Source of the DNA: Candidatus Dormiibacterota bacterium
GTDB lineage: Bacteria > Chloroflexota > Dormibacteria > Aeolococcales > Bog-877
DNA: 6,765 nt
Assembly (NCBI GenBank): GCA_030038765.1
Contig: JASHRA010000180.1
Coordinates: 1-6,765 of the forward strand
Reading direction: 5' to 3'
Shown here: one piece after another, positions 1-6,765 of the stretch
Layout: every line of letters begins with the position of its first letter
Numbering within the stretch: the stretch's first letter is position 1
The notes under the pieces: generated by a model
What the model was told of the DNA's origin: nothing
Seen by the model: only the letters and a program-made list of their open reading frames with translations
Databases searched by the model: none
Translations under genes and position numbers: made by a program

Positions 1-1362
1 CAGCTTGCCGTCCAGGATCTCCCGGAAGCCGCGCACCGTCTCCTTGACCGGCACGTACTTGCCGGGCAGGCCGGTGAACTGCTCGGCCACGAACATGGGC
101 TGGGCCAGGAACTGCTGCACCCGCCGGGCCCGGTTGACGGTCACCCGGTCCTCGTCGGAGAGCTCCTCCATGCCCAGGATGGCGATGATGTCCTGGAGGT
201 CCTTGTAGCGCTGCAGCACCCGCTGCACCCCGAGGGCCACCTGGTGGTGCTCCACCCCCACCGTCTTGGGGTCGAGGACGCGGCTGAAGGAGTCGAGCGG
301 GTCGACCGCCGGGAAGAGCCCCAGCTCGGCGATCTGCCGGCTCAAGGAGACGGTCGCGCCGAGGTGGGCGAAGGTGGTCTGGATGGCCGGGTCGGTGAAG
401 TCGTCGGCGGGCACGAACACGGCCTGGACCGACGTGATCGAACCCCTGTGGGTGGACGTGATCCGCTCCTGGAGGTCGCCCATCTCGGTGGCCAGGGTGG
501 GTTGGTAGCCGACCGCCGAGGGCATCCGGCCGAGGAGGGCCGAGACCTCGCTGCCGGCCAGCATGTAGCGGAAGACGTTGTCGATGAAGAGGAGCACGTC
601 GGCCCCCTCCTCGTCGCGGAACTCCTCGGCCATGGTGAGGCCGGTGAGGGCGATCCGGGCCCGGGCCCCGGGGGGCTCGTTCATCTGCCCGAACACCAGC
701 GCCGTCTGCCCGATGACGCCCGACTCGTGCATCTCGCGGAAGAGCTGGTTGCCCTCCCGGGTGCGCTCCCCGACGCCGGCGAAGACGGAGTAGCCGCTGT
801 GCTCCTTGGCGATGTTGCGGATCAGCTCCATCACGATCACCGTCTTGCCCACGCCGGCGCCGCCGAAGAGCCCGATCTTGGAGCCCTTGGCGAAGGTGCA
901 GATCAGGTCGATGACCTTGAGCCCCGTCTCCAGGATCTCCGTCGACGTCTCCTGGTCCTCCACCGAGGGCGGCTCGCGGTGGATGGGCAGGCGCTTCTCC
1001 CACTTCTCCTGGGGGCCGCCGTCGATGGGGTCGCCGATGACGTTGAACATCCGCCCCAGCACCTGCTTGCCCACCGGCACCTCGATCGGGCCGCCGCTGG
1101 AGAGGACCCGGTCGCCCCGCCGCATGCCGTCGGTGGAGGACATGGCGATGCAGCGGGCGACGTCGTTGCCGAGGTGCTGCTGCACCTCCAGCTCGAGCGG
1201 CTCCTGGCTCTTGCGCTCCACCACCAGGGCGTCGTTGATGTGGGGCAGCTGGCCGGGCTGGAAGGCGACGTCGACGACGGCGCCGATGATCTGCAGCACC
1301 GTGCCCTCGACCTTGCCCCCGCTCCCCTCACGCCGCCCCCGCTCCGATCCGGCCTTCGGCAT
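1..1362 (-). CDS. atpD: F1 ATP synthase subunit beta, C-terminus cut by the window edge
   Basis: Catalytic subunit of the F1 head; it makes ATP from ADP and phosphate as gamma rotates. 454 codons are visible from ATG at 1362; only about 15-25 C-terminal residues should be missing. Residues 1-16 form a short basic lead, then a beta-barrel domain to about 95, the nucleotide-binding domain to about 375 and a helical C-terminal domain. The P-loop GGAGVGKT is at 167-174 (K173, T174). The catalytic motif GERTREGN is at 198-205 (E199, R200), the Walker B Asp is D261 and R265 matches E. coli R246. The rotor-contact loop VPADD lies at 317-321. The DELSEED-type motif reads EELSDED (399-405). A strong AGGAGG (1373-1368) overlaps the atpG stop, 5 nt before ATG, indicating coupling. 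Odd points: I327, Q328, G335 and F359 replace residues usually conserved. F350 stands at the adenine-pocket Tyr, as I recall it does in mycobacteria. Confidence 0.98.
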   Translation of the reverse strand, partial: MPKAGSERGRREGSGGKVEGTVLQIIGAVVDVAFQPGQLPHINDALVVERKSQEPLELEVQQHLGNDVARCIAMSSTDGMRRGDRVLSSGGPIEVPVGKQVLGRMFNVIGDPIDGGPQEKWEKRLPIHREPPSVEDQETSTEILETGLKVIDLICTFAKGSKIGLFGGAGVGKTVIVMELIRNIAKEHSGYSVFAGVGERTREGNQLFREMHESGVIGQTALVFGQMNEPPGARARIALTGLTMAEEFRDEEGADVLLFIDNVFRYMLAGSEVSALLGRMPSAVGYQPTLATEMGDLQERITSTHRGSITSVQAVFVPADDFTDPAIQTTFAHLGATVSLSRQIAELGLFPAVDPLDSFSRVLDPKTVGVEHHQVALGVQRVLQRYKDLQDIIAILGMEELSDEDRVTVNRARRVQQFLAQPMFVAEQFTGLPGKYVPVKETVRGFREILDGKL

Positions 1363-1372
1363 CTCCACCTCC

Positions 1373-2245
1373 TCAGCGGCGGGCCGCCGCCAGCGCCTCG
1401 GCGCCGCCGACGATCTCGCTCAGCTCGCGGGTTATGTTCGCTTGGCGCACCTTGTTGGCGGTGAGGGAGAGTTCCCGGATCACGTCGCCGGCGCTGGAGG
1501 ACGCGTTGCGCATGGCCACCATGCGCGCGCTGTGCTCGCTGGCCTGGCTCTCCAGCACCGCCTGGTAGACCTGGCTCTCCAGGTAGTCGGGGAGGAAGCG
1601 GTCGATCGCCTCCCTGGCGTCGGGCTCGTAGTAGTAGTCGCCGGCCGTCCTCGGGCCCTCGTCGGCCTCGGCGGGCGGCACCGGCAGCAGCCGGCGCACC
1701 GTCGGCACCTGGCTCAGCAGGTTGCGGAAGGTGGAGTAGGCGAGCAGCACCTGGGCCACCTCGCCCTCCAGGTAGGCGTGCACGGCGGCCTCCACGCTGG
1801 GCCCCAGCAGCTCCGGCCCGGGCCGGTCGGGGATCCCGATCCGGTGGTGGAGGACGCGCAGCTGGCTGCGGTGGGCGAAGTCGAGCCCCTTGCGGCCGAT
1901 GACCACCACCCGGTAGCGGGGGCCGAACTCGCGCCTCATGCGGGCGTGGGCGGCGCGCAGCACGTTGACGTTGAAGGCCCCGGCCAGGCCCCGGTCGCTG
2001 GTGATGAGGATGAGCAGGCCCGGCCCCTCCTGGGCCGGCGCGATGAAGGGCGGCCGGTACTCCTTGGCCACCTTGGCCAGGTCCCGGGCCACGTCGTCCA
2101 TGGCCCGGGCGTAGGGACGGGCCCCGGTCACCTGGGCCTGGGCCCGGCGCATCTTGGCCGCCGACACGGCCTGCATGGCGCGCGTCATCTGCTCGATGTT
2201 GCGCACCGCCCGGATGTGGCGGCGGATGTCCCGCAGGGTGGCCAA
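1373..2245 (-). CDS. atpG: F1 ATP synthase subunit gamma (TTG start)
   Basis: Central rotor shaft of F1, coupling c-ring rotation to the catalytic sites of beta. The 290-residue length is usual for the family. The N-terminal helix (MATLRDIRRHIRAVRNIEQM) and the C-terminal helix (around 240-283, with SEHSARMVAMRNASSSAGD and ANKVRQANITRELSEIVGGA) form the conserved coiled coil. Between them is the globular Rossmann-like domain, with ITSDRGLAGAFN near residues 80-91. The start is TTG at 2245: it matches the family N-terminus exactly and there is no ATG or GTG close by. The repeated GAGGAGGAG at 2263-2255, coding for the last three Glu of alpha, lies 9 nt before it and can serve as ribosome binding site. 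The gap to atpA is 6 nt and to atpD 10 nt. Residues about 185-207 form a Pro/Glu-rich loop (VPPAEADEGPRTAGDYYYEP) of the type that varies between species. Confidence 0.97.
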   Translation of the reverse strand: MATLRDIRRHIRAVRNIEQMTRAMQAVSAAKMRRAQAQVTGARPYARAMDDVARDLAKVAKEYRPPFIAPAQEGPGLLILITSDRGLAGAFNVNVLRAAHARMRREFGPRYRVVVIGRKGLDFAHRSQLRVLHHRIGIPDRPGPELLGPSVEAAVHAYLEGEVAQVLLAYSTFRNLLSQVPTVRRLLPVPPAEADEGPRTAGDYYYEPDAREAIDRFLPDYLESQVYQAVLESQASEHSARMVAMRNASSSAGDVIRELSLTANKVRQANITRELSEIVGGAEALAAARR

Positions 2246-2251
2246 GGGGCC

Positions 2252-3787
<1,536 letters not shown>

Positions 3788-3794
3788 GCTTCCC

Positions 3795-4373
3795 TCACCT
3801 GCTGGCTGATTCGCTGAGGAGGTCCTGGCGCAGCTGCTCCAGCTTGGTCCGCAGGCTGGCGTCGAAGACGCGGTCCCCGACCCTCACCACGGCGCCGCCG
3901 AGCAGCTCGGGGTCGACCCGGGAGCGGAAGCGGACCTCGAGCCGGAGCCGCTCCGAGAGGCTGCGGGCGAGCCGCGCCTCGACCTCGGGGCTGAGCCGGA
4001 CCGCGGTCGTGAGCTCGGCCCTCACCCGTCCCTGCTGGCGGTCCACCAGCTCCTGGTAGCCCTCCCGGATGGCGCCCAGGAGCTGGGTCCGGCCCCCGCT
4101 GACCAGGACCAGGAGCAGGTTGCCCGCCTCCCGGTCGAGCCGGTCGTCCTGGGCCAGCAGGGCGCGGCACAGCTCCAGCTTCTGCCCCAGCGACAGCACC
4201 GGGCTGCTCACCGCCTCGGCCAGCTCCGGGTCCGAGAGCAGCTCCTCGATCCGCTCCAGGCGCCGCTCCCAGCGGCCCAGGTCGCCCTCCTCCCGGGCCA
4301 GCTCGAAGACCGCCTCGGCGTAGTGCCGGGCGCTGCTGGGAACCCGGGGCGCCTCCAGGGCCGCCTCAGGCAC
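3795..4373 (-). CDS. atpH: F1 ATP synthase subunit delta (GTG start overlapping atpF)
   Basis: Peripheral-stalk protein (OSCP family) that ties the top of the alpha3beta3 head to the b dimer. An open frame continues upstream to 4430, but GTG at 4373 is preferred. It has GGAGGAGG at 4390-4383 with a 9-nt spacer, overlaps the atpF stop by 8 nt, and gives 192 residues starting VPEAALEAPR, near the usual 175-190. The longer version would add 19 low-complexity Ser/Arg residues unlike the family. The helical N-terminal domain spans about residues 14-115, beginning SSARHYAEAVFELAREEGDL. The C-terminal domain carries the family signature DPELLGGAVVRVGDRVFDAS (about 154-173) followed by LRTKLEQLRQ. 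It is a free-standing delta, not the b-delta fusion found in mycobacteria. Confidence 0.94.
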   Translation of the reverse strand: MPEAALEAPRVPSSARHYAEAVFELAREEGDLGRWERRLERIEELLSDPELAEAVSSPVLSLGQKLELCRALLAQDDRLDREAGNLLLVLVSGGRTQLLGAIREGYQELVDRQQGRVRAELTTAVRLSPEVEARLARSLSERLRLEVRFRSRVDPELLGGAVVRVGDRVFDASLRTKLEQLRQDLLSESASR

Positions 4374-4872
4374 TGAGGTCGACCTCCTCCAGGGCCTGGT
4401 CGATGAGGCGGCGCTGGCGCTGCTCGTCAAGCTCCTCCTTGAGGATCTTGGTGGTGGCGGCGAGGACCAGGTCGGCCACCTGCCGGCGCAGCTCGGCGAC
4501 CGCCCGCTCCCGCTCCTGGGCCATCTCGGCGCGGGCCCGCTCCAGCATCGCCTCCTGCTCCTCGCGCCCCTTCTGGCGCAGCTCCTCGCGCAGCTCCTCG
4601 CCCAGCTGCTGGGCCCGGTCCAGGATCTCCTGCGCCTGGTGCCGGGCCTCGGCCAGCTCGGTGCGCTCCTGCTGGCGCGCCTCGGAGCTCTCCCGGCGCG
4701 CCTTGGCCGCCTCGTCCAGGGCCTGGGCGATCGCCGCCTGGCGCCGGCGCAGGGCCCCGTCGAGCTGGGGGAAGGCGTAGCGGGCGAGCAGGAAGAGGAG
4801 ACCCAGGAAGACCAGGATCTCGACCGGGAAGGTGAGGTTGAGCGAGAGCGGGCTGGAGGCGGCCAGGAGCAC
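4366..4872 (-). CDS. atpF: Fo ATP synthase subunit b (GTG start)
   Basis: Membrane-anchored peripheral stalk protein, expected to act as a homodimer because only one b-type gene is present. 168 residues: a short periplasmic lead, one membrane helix at about 14-34 (TFPVEILVFLGLLFLLARYA), then a long charged, Ala/Glu/Arg-rich coiled coil (about 38-145), and the delta-binding C-terminal part with VADLVLAATTKILKEELDEQ (132-151). The start is GTG at 4872, 8 nt after the atpE stop. No clear Shine-Dalgarno precedes it (only a weak AGG), so translation may rely on ribosomes finishing atpE. The next in-frame candidates would cut into the membrane helix. The 3' end overlaps atpH by 8 nt. Confidence 0.95.
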   Translation of the reverse strand: MLLAASSPLSLNLTFPVEILVFLGLLFLLARYAFPQLDGALRRRQAAIAQALDEAAKARRESSEARQQERTELAEARHQAQEILDRAQQLGEELREELRQKGREEQEAMLERARAEMAQERERAVAELRRQVADLVLAATTKILKEELDEQRQRRLIDQALEEVDLSA

Positions 4873-4880
4873 CGGGATGC

Positions 4881-5126
4881 CTACTTGTTGCCGATGGCCA
4901 CGAAGACGAACATCAGGGCCAGGTTGATGAAGTAGACGGCCTCGGCCAGGCCGACGGTGAGGAAGGTCCAGACCAGGAGCCGGCCCTGGGCCTCGGGCTG
5001 GCGGGCCACCCCGGCGATCAGCTGGGCACCGGCCAGCCCGTCCCCGATGGCGGCACCGACGGCTCCGACGCCGGTGCCGATCATGGCCCCCGCATATAGG
5101 GTCGCGTGAGCGCTGTCAGCAGCCAA
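4881..5126 (-). CDS. atpE: Fo ATP synthase subunit c, proton-binding ring subunit (TTG start)
   Basis: Hairpin proteolipid that assembles into the rotating c-ring. 81 residues, two membrane helices (about 10-38 and 51-77) joined by the polar loop ARQPEAQGRL (41-50). The ion-binding carboxylate is E62 in GLAEAVYFINLA. Helix 1 is Gly/Ala-rich and carries D29 in AIGDGLAG, the same IGDG motif and position (offset by one) as D28 of the Mycobacterium tuberculosis protein, which is also 81 residues as I recall it. There is no Na+-type Gln/Ser signature beside the Glu, so proton coupling is inferred. The start is TTG at 5126, fixed by a strong GGGAGG 8 nt upstream and by family length; the next ATG (M15) would destroy helix 1. 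Early codons (GCT GCT, CTA, TAT) are more A/T-rich than elsewhere, which may keep the start open. A 42-nt gap separates it from atpB. Confidence 0.96.
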   Translation of the reverse strand: MAADSAHATLYAGAMIGTGVGAVGAAIGDGLAGAQLIAGVARQPEAQGRLLVWTFLTVGLAEAVYFINLALMFVFVAIGNK

Positions 5127-5134
5127 GTTGAAGT

Positions 5135-5140
5135 CCTCCC
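5135..5140 (-). promoter_or_regulatory. Shine-Dalgarno site deciding the TTG start of atpE
   Basis: Reads GGGAGG on the minus strand, with an 8-nt A/C/T-rich spacer (ACTTCAAC) before TTG at 5126. It lies in the longest gap inside the operon (5127-5168, 42 nt), so atpE has its own leader rather than overlapping atpB. This fits the need for many more copies of c than of other subunits. Confidence 0.8.
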
Positions 5141-5168
5141 GGGAAGGTCGAGCTCGGATGGGTGAGGG

Positions 5169-5924
5169 TCAAGCGGGGACGGCCTCCGCCGCCTCCTCGT
5201 GGGATTCCTGGGTCGTGGCCATGCTGAGGTAGATGAGCGTCAGCAGGGCGAAGATGAAGGCCTGGATGACGTCGACGAAGGCGCCCTCGAAGGTCTTCCA
5301 GACGGCGTTGCCGATCCAGCCGACCCAGAGCGGCAGCTGGGCGATGATCTCCAGCATCAGGGCGGCGGCGAAGATGTTGCCGAAGAGCCGGAGGGTGAGG
5401 GAGATCGGGTAGGAGATCTGGGAGATGACGTTGATCGGGACCAGCAGGGCGTAGAGCACCTTGGGCAGGCCGGGCGGGTGCAGGTAGTTGATCCTGAGGT
5501 ACCCGCCCAGGCCGCGCTGGCGGATCGAGGTGAAGTGGACCATGAAGATCACGATCACCGCCAGCGCCGCCGTCTGGTTGACGTCCGAGGTGGCCGAGCT
5601 GAGCCGGTCCCCGGTCGGGATCAGCTCCAACTCGTTGCAGATGAGGATGTAGAAGAAGAGCAGGAAGCAGAGCGGCACCGCCCAGCGCGCGAAGGGCCCG
5701 ACCATGCGCTGGACGAAGTCGTCGAGGATGCCCCAGACCCACTCCACCATGGCCTGGAAGCGCCCCGGCACCCCCTCCGTCAGCCGGAGCCGGAGGTAGA
5801 CGGCGCCGGCCAGGATGAGGGCGCAGGCGACGAGGCTGCTGATCAGGGTGTCGAGGTCCAGGGTCGAGCCCAGCAGGTGGACGGTCCAGTGCTGACCGAC
5901 CTCTATGGCCGCGCTCTGGGTCAT
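5169..5924 (-). CDS. atpB: Fo ATP synthase subunit a
   Basis: Stator membrane protein forming the two proton half-channels against the c-ring. 251 residues with five to six hydrophobic helices. The essential Arg is R179 in SLTLRLFGNIFAA (175-187), equivalent to E. coli R210. The other channel signature, QAFIFALLTLIYLS, begins at Q221 (E. coli Q252). N97-E98 in ICNELELIP sit at the usual position after the second helix. The N-terminal EVGQHWTVHLLG is typical of subunit a. ATG at 5924 overlaps the atpI stop as ATGA, and GGAGGG (5940-5935) lies 10 nt upstream, so translation is probably both coupled and independently initiated. The C-terminal tail is acidic (SHEEAAEAVPA). Confidence 0.97.
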   Translation of the reverse strand: MTQSAAIEVGQHWTVHLLGSTLDLDTLISSLVACALILAGAVYLRLRLTEGVPGRFQAMVEWVWGILDDFVQRMVGPFARWAVPLCFLLFFYILICNELELIPTGDRLSSATSDVNQTAALAVIVIFMVHFTSIRQRGLGGYLRINYLHPPGLPKVLYALLVPINVISQISYPISLTLRLFGNIFAAALMLEIIAQLPLWVGWIGNAVWKTFEGAFVDVIQAFIFALLTLIYLSMATTQESHEEAAEAVPA

Positions 5925-6286
5925 CGCGTGGCCGCCCTCCAGCCCACGCTCACCACCGCCCCCACCTGGGCCAGGTGGGTGACCAGCAGCCCGACCAGGC
6001 CCCAGACCCCGACCGGGCCGAGGAACCAGACCAGGAGCACCAGGGCCAGGGTGATGGCGGCCAGGCGGGGCAGGCTGGAGCCGAGGAAGGCGATCGGCGC
6101 CCGGTTCAGGGCGAAGGCGGCGAGGCGCATGTTGCCCACCCCCAGCAGCCCTCCGGCCAGGGCCAGGCCGGCGCCCAGCCAGCCCGCCACCAGGAACGCC
6201 ACCAGGGCCACCACCACGGTGCCGACCGCGGCCACGATCCAGGCCGAGCGGACGGCGGCGGCCAGGTCCTCACTGCGCTGCAGCAT
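5921..6286 (-). CDS. atpI: ATP synthase subunit I (AtpI/UncI-type membrane protein)
   Basis: 121-residue hydrophobic protein with four predicted membrane helices, roughly at 14-36, 37-55, 72-90 and 92-115. The pattern of a Gly-rich second helix ending in LLGVGNMRLAAFALNR and a following PRLAA segment fits the ATP-synt_I family. Members of this family act before or during c-ring assembly in some bacteria; they are not part of the finished enzyme. ATG at 6286 shares its A with the atpZ stop (TGATG), and the stop overlaps the atpB start (ATGA), so all three are likely translated by linked ribosomes. The frame stays open upstream to 6547, but that part overlaps atpZ in another frame and is not membrane-like. 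Family assignment rests on position and topology more than on sequence, as this family is poorly conserved. Confidence 0.85.
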   Translation of the reverse strand: MLQRSEDLAAAVRSAWIVAAVGTVVVALVAFLVAGWLGAGLALAGGLLGVGNMRLAAFALNRAPIAFLGSSLPRLAAITLALVLLVWFLGPVGVWGLVGLLVTHLAQVGAVVSVGWRAATR

Positions 6287-6522
6287 CACCCGCCCTGCTC
6301 CCGAAACGCGGACAGCCCCCGGTAGACGGCCAAGGATCCTCCCACCATTCCCAGCAACAGCCCGACCAGGGTGAACACGGGGAGGGTGCCGAAGTGCCGG
6401 TCCAGGACCAGCCCGGCCACGACCCCGATGACGACCGTGATCGAGAAAACTCCCACCAAAGCGAAGGCGGCCCCGGGACCCGCCAGCCGCCCGGGCCGCT
6501 GCGGAGCTCCCTCCGAGGACAA
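6286..6522 (-). CDS. atpZ: AtpZ-type two-helix membrane protein, first gene of the atp operon (TTG start)
   Basis: 78 residues. A polar N-terminus of about 17 residues precedes helix 1 (about 18-40), a short turn DRHFGTLP (41-48) and helix 2 (about 49-69). This layout, with Asp-Arg at the end of helix 1 and a Gly-Thr-x-Pro turn, is typical of AtpZ/AtpI-family proteins at the head of atp operons. In a few species AtpZ has been linked with AtpI to c-ring assembly or Mg2+ supply; here the role is inferred. An in-frame stop (TAA, 6537-6535) leaves TTG at 6522 as the only reasonable start before helix 1. There is no Shine-Dalgarno in the 12 codable bases upstream; instead a -10-like hexamer lies 9 nt before TTG, suggesting a leaderless or nearly leaderless mRNA. 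Confidence 0.82.
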   Translation of the reverse strand: MSSEGAPQRPGRLAGPGAAFALVGVFSITVVIGVVAGLVLDRHFGTLPVFTLVGLLLGMVGGSLAVYRGLSAFREQGG

Positions 6523-6531
6523 TTCGGCGCG

Positions 6532-6540
6532 ATCTTATCA
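6532..6540 (-). promoter_or_regulatory. Probable promoter of the atp operon (extended -10)
   Basis: On the minus strand this reads TGATAAGAT: a TANNNT-type -10 hexamer (TAAGAT, 6537-6532) preceded by the TGn of an extended -10. It is one of the few A/T-rich spots in a G/C-rich gap. The hexamer ends 9 nt before the atpZ TTG, so transcription would begin about 0-3 nt before the start codon. No convincing -35 was found at 16-18 nt spacing (TCGGCG at 6560-6555), which is tolerable for an extended -10 promoter. The same TAA is the in-frame stop that limits atpZ. Confidence 0.55.
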
Positions 6541-6565
6541 CGGCCAACCTGCCCCGCCGACCGCT

Positions 6566-6580
6566 CCGGGAACGGCCCGG
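6566..6580. repeat. Short inverted repeat in the divergent promoter region
   Basis: CCGGG (6566-6570), a 5-nt loop AACGG, then CCCGG (6576-6580). With CTC on the left flank and GGAG on the right, pairing can continue if two bases bulge. It lies upstream of both -10 elements, so it could be an operator or only a chance G/C-rich palindrome. There is no U-tract on either side, so a terminator is unlikely. Confidence 0.25.
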
Positions 6581-6601
6581 GGAGCCCCCCGGCCCGGCTC
6601 A

Positions 6602-6607
6602 TAAACT
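6602..6607 (+). promoter_or_regulatory. Probable leaderless promoter (-10) of the glycosyltransferase gene
   Basis: TAAACT fits the TANNNT -10 consensus and is followed by GCCGCC and then GTG at 6614. The 6-nt distance places the expected transcription start on or next to the G of the start codon. Its TAA is also an in-frame stop, so the gene cannot start further upstream and there is no room for a Shine-Dalgarno site. No recognisable -35 was seen. Confidence 0.6.
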
Positions 6608-6613
6608 GCCGCC

Positions 6614-6765
6614 GTGGAGATCGGCGTCGACGCCAGCCGGGCCTTCTGGGAGGAACCCACCGGCATCGGCACCTACGCCACCCAGGTCATCTCCAGGCTC
6701 CTCCTCGCCCCCCCCGCGCCGATGCGCCTCTACCTCAACCGAGCCCAGCCCCCGGAGGCGCCCCG
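6614..6765 (+). CDS. Glycosyltransferase (family 4-like), N-terminal fragment cut by the window edge
   Basis: 50 codons are visible from GTG at 6614. The product begins VEIGVDASRAF, then TGIGTYATQVISRLL and, after a short Pro-rich stretch, MRLYLN. The pattern IGVDAS followed about 10 residues later by TGIGTYA and an amphipathic helix, then a second beta strand, is typical of the N-terminal Rossmann domain of GT4/group 1 glycosyltransferases, which use sugar nucleotides to build cell-surface glycans or glycolipids. The catalytic and nucleotide-sugar-binding C-terminal domain is outside the window, so substrate and family are not certain. It is transcribed away from the atp operon, with a 91-bp shared upstream region, and has its own leaderless-type promoter. 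Nothing visible links its function to ATP synthase. Confidence 0.7.
   Translation, partial: MEIGVDASRAFWEEPTGIGTYATQVISRLLLAPPAPMRLYLNRAQPPEAP

Noticed and set aside
5090..5101. A/T-rich spot in early atpE (CCCTATATGCGG on the minus strand) resembling a -10 element for an internal promoter.
   Set aside because: It lies inside coding sequence, has no matching -35, and the A/T-richness is explained by the Leu-Tyr codons near the start.
5199..6374. Open frame of 391 codons on the + strand opposite atpB, atpI and atpZ.
   Set aside because: It is the complement of hydrophobic genes, giving an Asp/Glu/Gln/Arg-rich sequence with no recognisable domain or ribosome binding site.
5921..6547. Long version of AtpI beginning at 6547.
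   Set aside because: The extra 87 codons overlap atpZ entirely and are Arg/Gly-rich, unlike a membrane protein; ATG at 6286 with the TGATG junction fits the family length.
6566..6590. Possible terminator from the G/C-rich hairpin between atpZ and the glycosyltransferase gene.
   Set aside because: The two flanking genes diverge, so no transcript is expected to end here, and there is no T-tract.

Overview
This window is a chromosomal segment of a very GC-rich bacterium (about 70% G+C by eye, codon third positions nearly all G or C). It holds an almost complete F1Fo ATP synthase operon on the minus strand, followed at the right edge by the first 50 codons of a divergent glycosyltransferase-like gene. 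No RNA genes, mobile elements, CRISPR arrays or pseudogenes were seen, and every atp gene reads without a frameshift.

Layout, in the direction of atp transcription (right to left): atpZ (6522-6286), atpI (6286-5921), atpB/subunit a (5924-5169), atpE/subunit c (5126-4881), atpF/subunit b (4872-4366), atpH/delta (4373-3795), atpA/alpha (3787-2252), atpG/gamma (2245-1373) and atpD/beta (1362 to beyond position 1). This is the classical bacterial order. The only missing piece is atpC (epsilon), expected just left of the window. Junctions are tight: three overlaps (1, 4 and 8 nt), four gaps of 6-10 nt, and one longer 42-nt gap before atpE. This suggests one polycistronic, translationally coupled mRNA. 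The products build the Fo proton channel (a, b, c), the peripheral stalk (b, delta), the catalytic head and rotor (alpha, beta, gamma), and two small membrane factors thought to help c-ring assembly (AtpZ, AtpI).

The 91-bp divergent region (6523-6613) appears to contain two back-to-back promoters. Each has a TANNNT-type -10 hexamer 6-9 nt from the start codon, so the glycosyltransferase mRNA is probably leaderless and the atp mRNA leaderless or nearly so.

Taxonomy is only an inference. Subunit c closely resembles the mycobacterial protein (IGDG in helix 1, ARQPEAQGRL loop, YFINLA after the proton-binding Glu), and leaderless promoters are common in Actinomycetota. However, b and delta are separate proteins, unlike the mycobacterial b-delta fusion, and beta has features I associate with Chloroflexota or proteobacterial enzymes. 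A deep-branching high-GC lineage near Actinomycetota, Chloroflexota or Dormibacterota fits best.

I did not find a new biological system. The points worth a second look are the high number of non-ATG starts (TTG for c, gamma and AtpZ; GTG for b and delta), the paired leaderless-type promoters, a cluster of unusual substitutions in beta, and the composition of the c-subunit ion and drug site.
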